This document shows positions 1-9,301 of a DNA stretch of 64,000 nucleotides, in pieces. The DNA is from Bordetella parapertussis (GTDB taxonomy: Bacteria; Acidobacteriota; Terriglobia; Bryobacterales; Bryobacteraceae). The DNA is taken from contig CALQCC020000001.1 in NCBI GenBank assembly GCA_943328975.2, forward strand, positions 62,001 through 126,000. Direction: 5' to 3'. The number at the start of each line of letters is the position of its first letter. Position 1 is the first letter of the stretch. Below the pieces are notes generated by a model. That model did not search any database. It was not told the origin of the DNA and was given only the letters and a program-made list of their open reading frames with translations. A program made the position numbers and the translations under genes.

Positions 1-1
1 C

Positions 2-628
2 ACGGCACGATCGTTTCTCAGCGACATCTTCGACGCGGTTAATGGCGGAGCTGTCTACCGTGACGCGTCGTTCTTAGCCGGCAAGCTGGGCGAGAAGATC
101 GCATCCGAACACCTTACCGTGATTGACGACGCCACGATTCCCGGCCTGTTCGGCAGCACGCCGTTCGACGACGAAGGTGTGCCGTCTCGTCGCACCGTGG
201 TGATCGAACGCGGCGTGCTCAAGAGCTACCTGCTCAATACCTACACGGCGCGAAAGCTGGGCCTCAAGACCACCGGCAACGCCTCGCGCGGACTCTCGGG
301 TGCGCCCGGCGTCGGAGCCGGCAACTTCTACATCGAAGCGGGAGAGCGCACTGAAGAGCAACTCATCGCCAGCATTCCGCAGGGCCTCTACATCACGGAG
401 CTGATCGGAGCTTCCGCCAACAACGCGACTGGCGACTATTCGTCGGGTGCGGCGGGGTTGTGGATTGAGAATGGCAAACTGACGTATCCTGTTTCGGAGA
501 TCACCGTGGCTGGAAACCTCAAGCAGATGTTGATGGACCTGGAGCAACCCGCATCCAACCTGGAATTCCGCAGCTCCCTCGCCGCGCCCTCCATTTTGAT
601 TCGGGAGATGATGATCAGTGGTCAGTAA
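2..628 (+). CDS. pmbA: TldE/PmbA-type metalloprotease subunit, C-terminal part (cut by window start)
   Basis: The reading frame is open to the left edge, so the start lies outside the window; about 208 C-terminal residues are present. The visible part matches the end of the TldD/PmbA family: an internal motif resembling SARKLG...TTGNA, a segment on membrane-like beta structure (GNFYIEAG), and the characteristic end in which a short R-S beta strand is followed by IREM..SGQ. TldD/TldE proteins form a heterodimeric cytosolic zinc protease that trims peptides such as modified microcins and CcdA. The HExxxH zinc motif belongs to TldD, not TldE, so its absence here fits the E subunit. The partner gene is presumably just upstream, which I infer only from the usual gene order. 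It overlaps the next gene by 11 bases. Confidence 0.85.
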   Translation, partial: TARSFLSDIFDAVNGGAVYRDASFLAGKLGEKIASEHLTVIDDATIPGLFGSTPFDDEGVPSRRTVVIERGVLKSYLLNTYTARKLGLKTTGNASRGLSGAPGVGAGNFYIEAGERTEEQLIASIPQGLYITELIGASANNATGDYSSGAAGLWIENGKLTYPVSEITVAGNLKQMLMDLEQPASNLEFRSSLAAPSILIREMMISGQ

Positions 629-1091
629 TACACTCCTCAAACCGAAGGCGCAAGATCGCACGCAGATGTACTTGATCGGGGTGTGCGTGGTGGTGGTGAG
701 CGCGCTCGTGCTGTATTTGCAGCTTTCGAAGCCAGCAGGCCCGAAAGAAATTCCCCTGACTGGGGAGGCCAAGGGCTACATCTCAAACCTCGCGCTGGGC
801 GACGTCGGGATACAGGCCAAGCTGGATTACTTCGGACAGAAAGTAGTCGAGATCAGTGGCACGATAGGCAACAACGGACCGCGGAACTTGGGAGTAGTCG
901 AGGTCAGTTGCGTGTTCCGCGATTATGCGGGCAAGATCCTCTCACGCCAACGCGCCCCCATCGTGAGCGTGAAGATGGGTGGGCTGAAGCCGGGCGAAAC
1001 GAAGCCGTTCCGGTTGCCGTTCGATGCGATCCCGGAGGGCTGGAACAACCAGATGCCACAGCTAGTGATTGCCGGCATCGAATTTCAGTAG
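618..1091 (+). CDS. Single-pass membrane protein with an FxLYD/DUF2393-like periplasmic domain
   Basis: A 157-residue protein starting at a GTG that lies inside the end of the pmbA gene, which suggests translational coupling. Residues about 18-36 form one hydrophobic membrane segment. The rest looks like a small beta-sandwich of the kind that compares a derivative and relaxed conformation in FxLYD/DUF2393 proteins: it contains V-V-E-V-S-C-x-F-R-D-Y-A-G-K-I-L and a conserved LKPGETKPFRLPF ending. The function is unknown. It ends 30 bases inside the 3' end of the convergent gene on the other strand, so the two genes share coding DNA at their tails. Confidence 0.7.
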   Translation: MVSNTLLKPKAQDRTQMYLIGVCVVVVSALVLYLQLSKPAGPKEIPLTGEAKGYISNLALGDVGIQAKLDYFGQKVVEISGTIGNNGPRNLGVVEVSCVFRDYAGKILSRQRAPIVSVKMGGLKPGETKPFRLPFDAIPEGWNNQMPQLVIAGIEFQ

Positions 1092-2129
1092 CGCTTCTAG
1101 ATCTTCAACAAGCGGCAGCAGGTCAGCCGCTAACCCACAGGCTAGCGCCCGACGGAAGTAGTTCAGCAGCACGCGACCGGTCGCTGCGTCGTCGAACACT
1201 CCACCGACGTGTGTGGCCTGTGCGGCCATGGCTACGAAGTTACGTAATCTTGCGGAGGCGGCTTCCATGCCTTCGTCGAAGAACGAGAATACGGCGGCAT
1301 AGCGCGCGGGGATTTGCGCGGGATGCAGGTCCCAGCCTTGATAGAAACCGTTGTAGAGGGCTCGGCGGGTGTTGTGGTAGTGGAGCTTCCAGGCCTCCTG
1401 CACGTTGGACCCCTTCAGCGGGAGCACGTTGGTCGCGCCGTCGGAGAGCCATACGCCGGTGCCCGCTAGCTGCAAGAGCATGTGCGATCTGGCAAAATCA
1501 CAGGCCGGGTGCAGCAGGTCTTGTTGTGCGATGCCGAGGCTTGCTAGGTAGTCGTAGGCTCCAAAGTGCGCTCCTACGCAACGGCCTTCACAGGCGTCCA
1601 CCAACTCGCGCAGGTGCAACACGGCTTGCGGGGTTTCCACCATCAGCTCGACCCCGATTTGCGGAGGCAAGACTTCCACCAGCGCGGTGACGTCGGAGAC
1701 AGAGGCGACCTTTGGCAGGGTGACGACGAAGTTTTCGGGTAGGGAGCCTCCGACGTTGTCGAGAAACAGGTGCAGAGTCCGAAAGCCTCGCGGGCCGGCC
1801 TTCACGCGGATGCCGCATTGCCGGGGCAGGGTGGCCGTTTTGATCTCGCGCGCCGCGTTGATCGCCGCCGCGTCTTCTTCGGCGTCCGGGCGGATGCCGA
1901 AGCCGTCCTCGAAGTCGATGCGGAAGTCCTCGACGGGTTCGCGGTCCAACTTTTCAGAGACGCGGGCGGCGACTTCGTCGGATAGGCCCAGAGCGGCCTG
2001 CAAATCGTACGCGGCCGCTGCTTTTCGGGCCAGTTCGCCCAATTTTTTGCAGGTTGAAGCTTTAAATAGGTGAGCGCCTCCATAGGCCACATGGATGGGC
2101 TGCGTACGCGCTAAAATAGAAACAGGCAT
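1062..2129 (-). CDS. DUF6986 family protein (HpcH/HpaI aldolase / citrate-lyase-like)
   Basis: A 355-residue protein with the hallmarks of the DUF6986 branch of the HpcH/HpaI aldolase superfamily: an early YGGAHLFK motif, RIDFEDGFG with acidic residues, VTLPKV, ELMVETPQAV and a late GTGVWLSDGATNVLP. The superfamily consists of TIM barrels that bind a divalent metal through Glu and Asp and cleave or form C-C bonds next to a carboxylate. The DUF6986 substrate is not known to me. The ATG at 2129 is chosen because the AYGGAHLFK motif begins about 14 residues later, as is normal for the family. It is transcribed away from ctaA, and the two start codons are almost back to back. Confidence 0.75.
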   Translation of the reverse strand: MPVSILARTQPIHVAYGGAHLFKASTCKKLGELARKAAAAYDLQAALGLSDEVAARVSEKLDREPVEDFRIDFEDGFGIRPDAEEDAAAINAAREIKTATLPRQCGIRVKAGPRGFRTLHLFLDNVGGSLPENFVVTLPKVASVSDVTALVEVLPPQIGVELMVETPQAVLHLRELVDACEGRCVGAHFGAYDYLASLGIAQQDLLHPACDFARSHMLLQLAGTGVWLSDGATNVLPLKGSNVQEAWKLHYHNTRRALYNGFYQGWDLHPAQIPARYAAVFSFFDEGMEAASARLRNFVAMAAQATHVGGVFDDAATGRVLLNYFRRALACGLAADLLPLVEDLEALLKFDAGNH

Positions 2130-2133
2130 TTCC

Positions 2134-3036
2134 TTGAATCCTGAGTATAGACCTCTTCTGCATCGCTACGCCGTTTTGCTAGCGGTTTGCACCCTTTTCC
2201 TCGTGGTTGCCGGAGCCTCCGTCACCAGCAAGGAAGCTGGGCTTTCCGTGCCCGATTGGCCGCTTTCCTACGGGCAAGTGCTGCCGGAGATGACGGGCGG
2301 CGTGCTGTTTGAAACCGGGCATCGTTTGGTGGCGACCACCGTTGGTTTCATGACGATCATTCTGGCGGTCTGGATTCAGCGTGTTGATCCGCGGGCGTGG
2401 ATGCGCAAGCTCGGTTGGATGGCGCTCGGCGGCGTTGTTGTTCAAGGCTTGCTGGGCGGGATGACGGTTCTGTGGCTGCAGCCTCCCGCCGTGAGCACGG
2501 CTCACGCATGTCTAGCGCAACTCTTCTTTTCTACGACCGCAGCTATTGCGCTGTTCACTTCGCGCCGTTGGCTAAACGGAGCGGAAACGGTGGAGGATTA
2601 CGGCAAACCCTCTTTGCGCGGGCTCGCGATTGTCGCGCCCATCTTGGTTCTGTGCCAGATCGCGCTCGGAGCGGCCTTCCGCCATCGCGCGATCAGCTTG
2701 ATTCCGCACTTGGGCGGATCCATCTTAGTAGCTCTTTCTTTGCTCACCGTGGGCATGTTCGTGTTGACTCAGTTCCCTAAACACGACGCGTTGCGTAAAG
2801 CCGCGCATGGCATGTTGGGCATGACCACTTTACAAGTGTTCTTGGGTCTGGGAGCATACTGGGCGCGCCTCGACGCGGCCAACAGTCCGTTGCAGATGGT
2901 CCTGGTTACGGTTACACACGTGGCTGGCGGCGGATTGACTTTGGCGTTCACGATTTTACTTTCTATTCAGATCCGGCGCTACGTGCGGGCTCGCGTCACG
3001 GAGCCCTCGCAATCCCGAGCGGCGGTGACGTCATGA
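2134..3036 (+). CDS. ctaA: Heme A synthase, COX15/CtaA family
   Basis: A polytopic membrane protein of about 300 residues that fits CtaA: GLSVPDWPL after the first membrane helix, ETGHRLVA with the haem-ligand His, and later helices with H-x-R/H-x-G histidines (FRHRAISLIPHLGGS, VTHVAGGG). CtaA oxidises the C8 methyl of haem O to make haem A for aa3-type oxidase. I place the start at the TTG at 2134, because an upstream in-frame ATG at 2095 would push the gene 35 bases into the divergent DUF6986 gene. The start is not certain. The gene overlaps ctaB by 4 bases (ATGA) and heads an oxidase assembly operon. Confidence 0.88.
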   Translation: MNPEYRPLLHRYAVLLAVCTLFLVVAGASVTSKEAGLSVPDWPLSYGQVLPEMTGGVLFETGHRLVATTVGFMTIILAVWIQRVDPRAWMRKLGWMALGGVVVQGLLGGMTVLWLQPPAVSTAHACLAQLFFSTTAAIALFTSRRWLNGAETVEDYGKPSLRGLAIVAPILVLCQIALGAAFRHRAISLIPHLGGSILVALSLLTVGMFVLTQFPKHDALRKAAHGMLGMTTLQVFLGLGAYWARLDAANSPLQMVLVTVTHVAGGGLTLAFTILLSIQIRRYVRARVTEPSQSRAAVTS

Positions 3037-3893
3037 ACCGCTTCTTCGAACTAACCAAGCCGCGTATCACCGTGTTCATTCTGATGAGCACTCTGATTGG
3101 TTTCGTGTGCGGGACGCGACTCGGTACGCCCCTGACAAATCCCTGGACTTGGATGCAGTTGCTGCACAGCCTGCTGGGTACGTTCCTGATCGCGAGCGGC
3201 ACGGCGGCGCTGAATCAGTGGTACGAACGCGAAGGCGACGGCTTGATGCATCGCACGATGAAGCGGCCCATTCCGTCCGGCCGCGTCACGGCCGAGGCAG
3301 CACTGATTTTCGGAATCATCATCTCCGCGGCCGGCTTTGCCGAACTCTATCTCATGGTGAATCCGCTTTCGGGCGGACTTGCGTTGTTCACGCTCGCCAG
3401 TTACTTGTTTGTCTACACGCCGCTCAAGCGCGTGTCGCCCATTTCGACCACCATCGGCGCGATTCCCGGAGCCATGCCTCCACTGATCGGCTACGCCGCG
3501 GCCTGTGGGCACTTGAATTACGAAGCGGGGATCTTGTTCGCCATTCTGTTCGTCTGGCAGTTCCCGCACTTCTACGCGATTGCGTGGATGTATCGCGAAG
3601 ACTATGCCCGCGCCGGTATCCGCATGCTTCCGGTGGTTGAGCCGGATCTCGATTCCACGGCTCGTCGCATCCAATGGTTCTCGCTCCTCCTGGTGCCGAT
3701 CAGCCTCGCGCCGAAGTTCATGTCAATGGCGGGCAACGTCTATCTGGTGGGCGCGATTCTGTTGAGCGCCTTTGTGGTCTACACCGCCATGCAGGCCGCC
3801 GCGATGCGGACGATGGTCCAAGCTCGCCGTGTGCTGCTCGCGAGCATTATCTACCTTCCGGTCATCTATGGTCTTCTGGCGTTCGATAGCTAG
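3033..3893 (+). CDS. ctaB: Protoheme IX farnesyltransferase (heme O synthase)
   Basis: A 286-residue UbiA-superfamily prenyltransferase. It carries the first Asp-rich-type motif in the form NQWYERE.D.LM.RT..RP.P.GR near residue 60-85, and the second motif region YREDYARAG...P around residue 190. The sequence is nearly all membrane helix. It adds farnesyl to haem B to give haem O, the substrate of CtaA encoded just upstream. It starts in the ATGA overlap with ctaA and its end overlaps the SCO gene by 26 bases, so ctaA-ctaB-SCO-DUF420 is one transcriptional unit. Confidence 0.93.
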   Translation: MNRFFELTKPRITVFILMSTLIGFVCGTRLGTPLTNPWTWMQLLHSLLGTFLIASGTAALNQWYEREGDGLMHRTMKRPIPSGRVTAEAALIFGIIISAAGFAELYLMVNPLSGGLALFTLASYLFVYTPLKRVSPISTTIGAIPGAMPPLIGYAAACGHLNYEAGILFAILFVWQFPHFYAIAWMYREDYARAGIRMLPVVEPDLDSTARRIQWFSLLLVPISLAPKFMSMAGNVYLVGAILLSAFVVYTAMQAAAMRTMVQARRVLLASIIYLPVIYGLLAFDS

Positions 3894-4419
3894 TGTTGCG
3901 GTGTTGGTGTTGGCCGGGTGCTCATCGGAGCCCGACCTGCCGACGCTTGGCGCCATCGCTCCGTTCAAGCTTACGGAGCATACCTCGCAGCCTTTCGACT
4001 CCGCAGCGCTAAACGGCAAGGTGTGGATCGCCGACTTCATGTTCACCACCTGTCCGGGGCCGTGCCCGCGCATGAGTTCGCAGATGCATCAGGTGCAGAT
4101 GGAGCTGGAAGGGCAGGGCATCCAGTTAGTCTCTTTCACCGTCGACCCCGAACACGACACCCCCGAAGCGCTCGCCGCCTATGCGCAGAAGTTCAAAGCG
4201 TCGCCCGGCGTGTGGCACTTCTTGACGGGCGAAAGAAGCAATCTGAACCACCTGGCGAAGGACGTTTTCAAACTGGGCGTGGTCGATGGGTCGCTGGAAC
4301 ATTCTACGCGTTTCGTGTTGGTGGATCGCACGGGCCAAATGCGAGGCTACTACTTGACCTCCGAACCCGACGCCATCCCGCGATTGATCAAAGACGCCCG
4401 CGCTATACTGGAATCTTAA
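3868..4419 (+). CDS. SCO1/SenC-family copper chaperone lipoprotein
   Basis: About 183 residues. An ATG at 3868 gives a short lipoprotein signal with lipobox LAGC (Cys18); longer upstream reading in this frame is only the shadow of ctaB. The thioredoxin-like domain has the copper-binding CPGPC motif (Cys62 and Cys66) and the distal His in LEHSTRFVLVD (about residue 145). SCO proteins deliver copper to, or reduce, the CuA site of cytochrome c oxidase subunit II on the outer face of the membrane. It sits between ctaB and a DUF420 gene, ending one base before it, which supports the oxidase-assembly role. Confidence 0.92.
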   Translation: MVFWRSIASVAVLVLAGCSSEPDLPTLGAIAPFKLTEHTSQPFDSAALNGKVWIADFMFTTCPGPCPRMSSQMHQVQMELEGQGIQLVSFTVDPEHDTPEALAAYAQKFKASPGVWHFLTGERSNLNHLAKDVFKLGVVDGSLEHSTRFVLVDRTGQMRGYYLTSEPDAIPRLIKDARAILES

Positions 4420-4836
4420 ATGGACATCATCTCTCACCTACCCGACCTCAATGCGGCGCTCAACGCCCTCGCCGCGATCCTGCTTGTCCGCGGCGTCATC
4501 CTGATTCGCGCGGGTCGCCGCAATCAACACCGGAAGACGATGCTGGCGGCCTTCGCCACCTCCATCGTGTTTCTTGTGAGCTATCTTATCTACCACTTCA
4601 ACGTGGGCTCAGTGAAATTTGAACATACGGGAATGCTGCGCACGGTCTATATTACGATTCTGCTGACGCACACGGTTCTGGCGGCGACGGTGCCGTTCCT
4701 CGCCGTGATCACGCTGCGGCGGGGATTGAATAACGATTTGCGGCGGCATGTGAATCTTGCCAAATGGACGTTCCCTATCTGGCTCTATGTCAGTGTCACC
4801 GGAGTGGTGGTGTACTGGATGTTGTATTGGTTGTAG
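4420..4836 (+). CDS. DUF420 membrane protein (YozB/CtaM-like oxidase assembly factor)
   Basis: A 138-residue protein with four membrane helices and several histidines at helix ends (NQHRK, IYHFN, LTHTV, RRHVN), the pattern of the DUF420 family. A DUF420 protein named CtaM is needed for aa3 oxidase maturation in Staphylococcus aureus, as I recall from the literature. Direct abutment with the SCO gene and the presence of ctaA and ctaB agree with a role in oxidase assembly. No oxidase structural subunit is inside the window. Confidence 0.85.
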   Translation: MDIISHLPDLNAALNALAAILLVRGVILIRAGRRNQHRKTMLAAFATSIVFLVSYLIYHFNVGSVKFEHTGMLRTVYITILLTHTVLAATVPFLAVITLRRGLNNDLRRHVNLAKWTFPIWLYVSVTGVVVYWMLYWL

Positions 4837-4861
4837 ACTAGAAGCGTTCAGGAGGGGCCTT

Positions 4862-5527
4862 ATGCGGTTCGCCATTCTCGCGGTGTTCGCCGTTAGCCCG
4901 GCTTTGTGGGCGCAGGGAAATGTCACCATTCCCTCCGGCTTCGGTCGCATCTTGTTTCCAGGTGGACAAGCTCCAACCACGGACGCAAACGCTTCGCCGT
5001 TCGGGCGGATCATTTATCCCGGCACCGGCGCTCCCGCAGTAACGCGCGACGTGCAGGCGAACCCGGCTCCGGCTGCGGTGCATCCTGGTCATGCGGGTCC
5101 TGCGATTGTGCCCTATCCTGTCTATTTTGCCGGCGGCAACTATCTGCAATACGATCCGCCTCAGGCCAAGCTTGCCAGCCAGTATGCTCCGAATCCGCAG
5201 CAGCCTGATGCTTCGCCCGTAGTGATCGTCAATCAGTATTTTCGGCCGGATGCGCCTATGTCGCCGCAGGTTTCGTTGGCCGCTCCGGTGGCCGCGGTCG
5301 AGTTGAAGGTGACGGCGGAGAATCAGGATAAGGACACCATCTTCCTCATCGCGATGAAGGATCACACTATCTATGCGGCCAGCGCGTATTGGGTGGAAGA
5401 CGGCACGCTGAACTACGTCACGATTCAGGGTAGCCAGAACAGTGCGTCGATGGATTTGGTGGACCGCGAGTTGAGCCGTCGGCTGAACCGGGATCGCAAG
5501 GTTGCGTTCGGGTTGCCGGGGAATTAG
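4862..5527 (+). CDS. Secreted protein of unknown function
   Basis: 221 residues starting at ATG 4862, chosen because a clear Shine-Dalgarno (CAGGAGGGG) lies just before it and it gives a clean Sec signal peptide ending near ALWAQG. The N-terminal half is rich in Pro, Ala and Gly and twice repeats a short motif (GFGRILFPGGQAP and PFGRIIYPGTGAP). The C-terminal half looks like a compact domain (DTIFLIAMKDHTIYAASAYW). I recognise no family. It follows the oxidase-assembly operon after 25 bases and may be cotranscribed. Its stop overlaps the stop of the convergent hydrolase gene. Confidence 0.7.
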   Translation: MRFAILAVFAVSPALWAQGNVTIPSGFGRILFPGGQAPTTDANASPFGRIIYPGTGAPAVTRDVQANPAPAAVHPGHAGPAIVPYPVYFAGGNYLQYDPPQAKLASQYAPNPQQPDASPVVIVNQYFRPDAPMSPQVSLAAPVAAVELKVTAENQDKDTIFLIAMKDHTIYAASAYWVEDGTLNYVTIQGSQNSASMDLVDRELSRRLNRDRKVAFGLPGN

Positions 5528-6261
5528 CTTAAGAACTTTCCAATCTCTGCGACAACATCCGGCTTTTCGTCCAGCACTAAGTGACCTGCTCCAGGTACGC
5601 GTAGAAGCTGCAAGCCCGGTGCGAACTTCAGCCAAGCTTCCGCTTGCTGAATGGGTGAAGTACGATCTTTGTCGCCCCACACCAGCATCGATGGGATGGT
5701 CAACCGGTGCAACCAACGCGTGAACTGCGTGTCCATAACGCTGGGCAGCACTCTGCCGAAGCTCGCGCCTTCGCGCGGGTCCGCGGGACCGGTCGCATGC
5801 TCCATAATCAGCGGGACGTTCTCTGTGAGGTAGCTGAGGACGTCGTCTGGAGCGATCTTCGAGAAGTCGGTCAATGGATAGCCGGGGACATTGAGACCTG
5901 CCGGCGAAACCAGCACGAGTTTGCGAACGCGTCGACGATGTTCGGTTGCGAACTGCGCGGCCAGGCGGCCACCCATGGAGAAGCCGACCAGATCCACTTC
6001 GGGGATGCCGAGCTGGTCGATGAGATCCAGATAATGCATCACGTAATCGTGGATCGTAGTTAACGTGGGGTCGTCGCCCGATTGGCCCCAGCCGGGATGG
6101 TGGGGAGCCAAGACGCGGTGGTGTTCGGTCCAGGGCAGTGCGAAATCCAGGCCATGCCAGGTGCCCGCACCGTGCAAGAAGAGAAGCGGAGGTCCGCTGC
6201 CGGCGCTCTTCATGACTACCTTGGTTCCGTGGACAGAAATCGTTTCTGATTGAAACGTCAT
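5524..6261 (-). CDS. Alpha/beta hydrolase
   Basis: 245 residues with a complete alpha/beta-hydrolase catalytic set: oxyanion-hole HGAG near residue 30, nucleophile Ser95 in GFSMGG, Asp199 in WGDKDRT and His227 in GAGHL. It is cytosolic, with no signal peptide. The length and motifs fit the meta-cleavage-product hydrolase and esterase group, but the substrate cannot be told. It starts one base after the end of the LLM oxidoreductase gene, so the two are an operon and may act in the same degradative route. Confidence 0.85.
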   Translation of the reverse strand: MTFQSETISVHGTKVVMKSAGSGPPLLFLHGAGTWHGLDFALPWTEHHRVLAPHHPGWGQSGDDPTLTTIHDYVMHYLDLIDQLGIPEVDLVGFSMGGRLAAQFATEHRRRVRKLVLVSPAGLNVPGYPLTDFSKIAPDDVLSYLTENVPLIMEHATGPADPREGASFGRVLPSVMDTQFTRWLHRLTIPSMLVWGDKDRTSPIQQAEAWLKFAPGLQLLRVPGAGHLVLDEKPDVVAEIGKFLS

Positions 6262-6262
6262 T

Positions 6263-7453
6263 CTAGTGGTGCCCCGCGGCGTAGATCACAGTCGGTTCGG
6301 TTGGCGGTAGAACTTTCTCGCGTCGAGGCATGCAGAGGTCGTTCAAGCGAGCCATTCTCGCCGCCTGCTTGCCCGCGCTCTTCGCGTCCCGCTCTTTGAA
6401 CTCGGGCAGGACTTCCTTGCCGAAGAGTTCGATGGACTCGCACAGTAGGTCATGCGGAAGATTCCCCGCCTGCGAGAGGCAGATAACTTGATCGATGCCC
6501 ACCGCTTCGAATTCGCGCAGTTGCTGCCGCAAGCGATCCGGGTCACCGACGCAATCCTGCGTGCGGCCTTCGGGATTCGCGAACTCTTTCGGGTTGTTGC
6601 GGTACTCGTCCCAGATGTCGGTCTTCGCCGGGGTGTGCGCTCCGAAGAAGCTGTAGTGGCCGAGCCCGTAGATGAAGAAACCGTAATTCTCCGCACCGAG
6701 CGCCAGCGCTTTCGCGTCATCCTTCATACACAGAAACGGACAGGCAATCGCGATCTGCGCATTCACCGCGTAGCCGATCGGCTCGCATTCCTTCTCTAGC
6801 GTTTCGTAGTAGAGGTCGACGTATTGCTTGGCCTGATCGGGTCCCACGAAGGAGAAGGTAAGCGCTCCCACACCGAGCCGCGCCGCCTGCGCGATCGAAG
6901 TGCGGTTGCTGCAAGCCATCCACAACGGAGGATGCGGCTTCTGCATCGGCTTGGGCTGGATGTTGCGCCCCGGCATGCTGAAGTACTTGCCCTGATAACC
7001 GGCGTACGGCTCCTGCACCATCATCTCGATGGTTTGCCGCGCGGCCTCGAGCATGGCCTGCTTCTTCTCTTCCTGCGGAACATGGAAGCCGCCGAGCTCC
7101 GTCTCCGTAGCTCCCGCACCGAAGCCGAAATCGCAGCGGCCGTTGCTGACTAAGTCGAGCGTGCCGATGCGTTCGGCGACGCGGGCCGGGTGATTGATGT
7201 TGGGCGGCATGTGAACGATCCCATGTCCGATGCGTGCGGTCTTGGTGCGCTGGCTGCAAGCTCCAAGGAACACTTCCGGAGCGGAGGAGTGCGCGTATTC
7301 TTCCAGGAAGTGATGCTCGGTCGCCCAGATGTAGTCGTAGCCGACGCGGTCGGAAAGTTCGACCTGGTCGAGCGCGTTCTGGAAGAGCCGATGCTCGGAG
7401 TCGGGCGTCCAAGGACGCGGGAGTTGGTGTTCGTAGAAGCCGCCGAATTTCAT
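6263..7453 (-). CDS. LLM-class flavin-dependent oxidoreductase (luciferase-like)
   Basis: 396 residues of the bacterial-luciferase-like TIM barrel fold: WATEHHF with the conserved His pair near residue 46, ARIGHGI, HPARVAERI, DFGFGAG and PPLWMACS. Such enzymes use FMNH2 (or F420 in other branches) and oxygen to oxidise small organic substrates. The substrate is unknown. The gene is first in a two-gene operon with the alpha/beta hydrolase. The start has no good Shine-Dalgarno, but a CATAAT hexamer lies 8 bases upstream of the ATG. Confidence 0.88.
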   Translation of the reverse strand: MKFGGFYEHQLPRPWTPDSEHRLFQNALDQVELSDRVGYDYIWATEHHFLEEYAHSSAPEVFLGACSQRTKTARIGHGIVHMPPNINHPARVAERIGTLDLVSNGRCDFGFGAGATETELGGFHVPQEEKKQAMLEAARQTIEMMVQEPYAGYQGKYFSMPGRNIQPKPMQKPHPPLWMACSNRTSIAQAARLGVGALTFSFVGPDQAKQYVDLYYETLEKECEPIGYAVNAQIAIACPFLCMKDDAKALALGAENYGFFIYGLGHYSFFGAHTPAKTDIWDEYRNNPKEFANPEGRTQDCVGDPDRLRQQLREFEAVGIDQVICLSQAGNLPHDLLCESIELFGKEVLPEFKERDAKSAGKQAARMARLNDLCMPRREKVLPPTEPTVIYAAGHH

Positions 7454-7514
7454 GACTCTTTATTATGCAGCGGAGGGGGGCAATGCCGCTCGGGGGCATG
7501 AGCACGCGCTCAGC

Positions 7515-7520
7515 TATCAT
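7515..7520 (+). promoter_or_regulatory. Candidate -10 element close to a start codon (leaderless mRNA?)
   Basis: TATCAT lies 7 bases before the ATG at 7528, and no Shine-Dalgarno is visible between them. A transcript starting the usual distance after the hexamer would begin at the start codon itself. No convincing -35 is seen. Confidence 0.3.
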
Positions 7521-7527
7521 GTAACTC

Positions 7528-9255
7528 ATGAGCCGGCTCACTCCTTCCTTCCTTACGATCGCCCTCGCGGCATCCGCCTTTGCGCAACCTGGCGCGCAAC
7601 CTGCGAAACCTGCGCCGGCCCCTCCTACTGACGTAGCATTGCGCGCGGCGGCACCTGCCGAGTGGTTGAACTACGGTCGCGACTACGCGGAGACGCACTA
7701 CAGCCCGCTCAACCAGATCACGGTCGCGAACGTCGCGAATCTCAAGCCCGCTTGGTCCTTCGACCTCAGCGCAGCGGGGAGCCCGGCGGGTCCGCTGGAA
7801 ACTACGCCCATCGTCTCGAACGGCGTCATGTACGTCAGTGGCCAGTGGAGCACGGTGTTTGCCATCGACATTCGCACAGGTCAACTGAAGTGGAAATGGG
7901 ACCCGCAACTCCCACGCACCGGCGGGCCGCGCCTCTGCTGCGGATCGGTGAATCGCGGCGTCGCGATTTATCAAGGCAAGGTCTTCGTCGGCCTGCTCGA
8001 TAACCGCCTGGTCGCGCTCGACGCCAACACCGGCAAGGTCGCATGGGACGTGCAGACGTCGGTGGATCTCAAGGAATCGTACTCCATCACCGGCGCTCCG
8101 CGCGTAGTCAAAGGCAAAGTCATCATCGGCAACGGTGGAGCGGAGAACGCGGTGCGCGGCTACTTCACTGCGTATGATGCCGAGACCGGCGCGCTCGCGT
8201 GGCGCTTCTTCACCATCCCGGGCGATCCGTCGAAGCCGTTCGAGAATCCGGAACTGGAGATGGCGTCGAAAACTTGGACCGGCGAATGGTGGAAGTATGG
8301 CGGAGGCGGCACCGTGTGGGACGGGATGGCGTACGATGCCGAGCTCGACCTGCTCTACATCGGCACCGGCAACGGCGGCCCGTGGGATCGCAATTTCCGC
8401 AGCCCGCAAGGCGGCGACAATTTGTTCCTCTCGACGATCCTTGCCATTAAGCCCGACACCGGTCGCATGGCGTGGTATTTCCAACAGGTGCCCGGCGATC
8501 AATGGGATTACACCACCGTGCAACCGATGATCCTGGCGGACCTGCGCATCAACGGGCGCGATCGCAAGGTGCTGATGCAGGCTCCGAAGAATGCGTTCTT
8601 CTACGTGATTGACCGCGTCACCGGCGAATTCATCTCGGCCAAGCAATACAGCCGAGCCACGTGGGCCACCGGGCTCGACGAGAAGACGGGCCGACCCATT
8701 GAGGCTCCCAACGCGCGTTACGGCAAGGAACTGGTCACGCTCTCGCCCGGACCCGTGGGCGCGCACAACTGGCAGCCGATGGCCTTCCATCCCGGCACTG
8801 GCCTGGTGTACTTCGCGGCGCAGATGAGCGCTTTCGAATACGGCATCGATGGCGAGTACGTGTATAACAAGGGTGGCCGTAACCTAGGCGTGATCGCGCG
8901 CCCCGGCGCACTGCCGCGCGTGGAAGGCGAGCCGCCTCCGGTCAACACGTGGTTCGTGGCGTGGGACCCCATCGCGCAGAAGGAAGTGTGGCGCGTGAAC
9001 TACACCGGCGGCAGCGGCAGCGGCACGCTCACGACTGGCGCGAATCTGGTTTTCCAAGCGAGCCCGCAAGGTAACCTGACCGCCTACAACGCCCAGACCG
9101 GCGCGAAGTTGTGGGAAGGCGCAGTCGGTGGAGGCGCGGCGACGCCAGTGAGCTATGAGCTTGACGGGAAGCAATACATCGCGATTGCGGGTGGACGTGG
9201 GGCCGCGAATCAGGCGGCGGAGAAGGTCACGGTGTTCTCGCTGGACGGGAAGTAG
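7528..9255 (+). CDS. PQQ-dependent alcohol dehydrogenase 1 (Thr at the lanthanide-switch position)
   Basis: 575 residues with a Sec signal ending around residue 20. It is an eight-bladed quinoprotein of the methanol/ethanol dehydrogenase family: vicinal disulfide Cys137-Cys138, metal ligands Glu206 and Asn282 (GTGNGGPW), catalytic Asp327 in WDYT, and repeated W-docking motifs such as [12 protein letters not shown]. The position two after the catalytic Asp is Thr, not the Asp found in lanthanide enzymes, so a calcium enzyme is expected. It oxidises an alcohol or aldehyde in the periplasm and passes electrons to a cytochrome. No cytochrome or PQQ-synthesis gene lies beside it. Confidence 0.93.
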   Translation: MSRLTPSFLTIALAASAFAQPGAQPAKPAPAPPTDVALRAAAPAEWLNYGRDYAETHYSPLNQITVANVANLKPAWSFDLSAAGSPAGPLETTPIVSNGVMYVSGQWSTVFAIDIRTGQLKWKWDPQLPRTGGPRLCCGSVNRGVAIYQGKVFVGLLDNRLVALDANTGKVAWDVQTSVDLKESYSITGAPRVVKGKVIIGNGGAENAVRGYFTAYDAETGALAWRFFTIPGDPSKPFENPELEMASKTWTGEWWKYGGGGTVWDGMAYDAELDLLYIGTGNGGPWDRNFRSPQGGDNLFLSTILAIKPDTGRMAWYFQQVPGDQWDYTTVQPMILADLRINGRDRKVLMQAPKNAFFYVIDRVTGEFISAKQYSRATWATGLDEKTGRPIEAPNARYGKELVTLSPGPVGAHNWQPMAFHPGTGLVYFAAQMSAFEYGIDGEYVYNKGGRNLGVIARPGALPRVEGEPPPVNTWFVAWDPIAQKEVWRVNYTGGSGSGTLTTGANLVFQASPQGNLTAYNAQTGAKLWEGAVGGGAATPVSYELDGKQYIAIAGGRGAANQAAEKVTVFSLDGK

Positions 9256-9301
9256 CCCAGCAGGAGGTCATGAAGTCTAGCTCACGGCACTACTGACCCC
9301 G

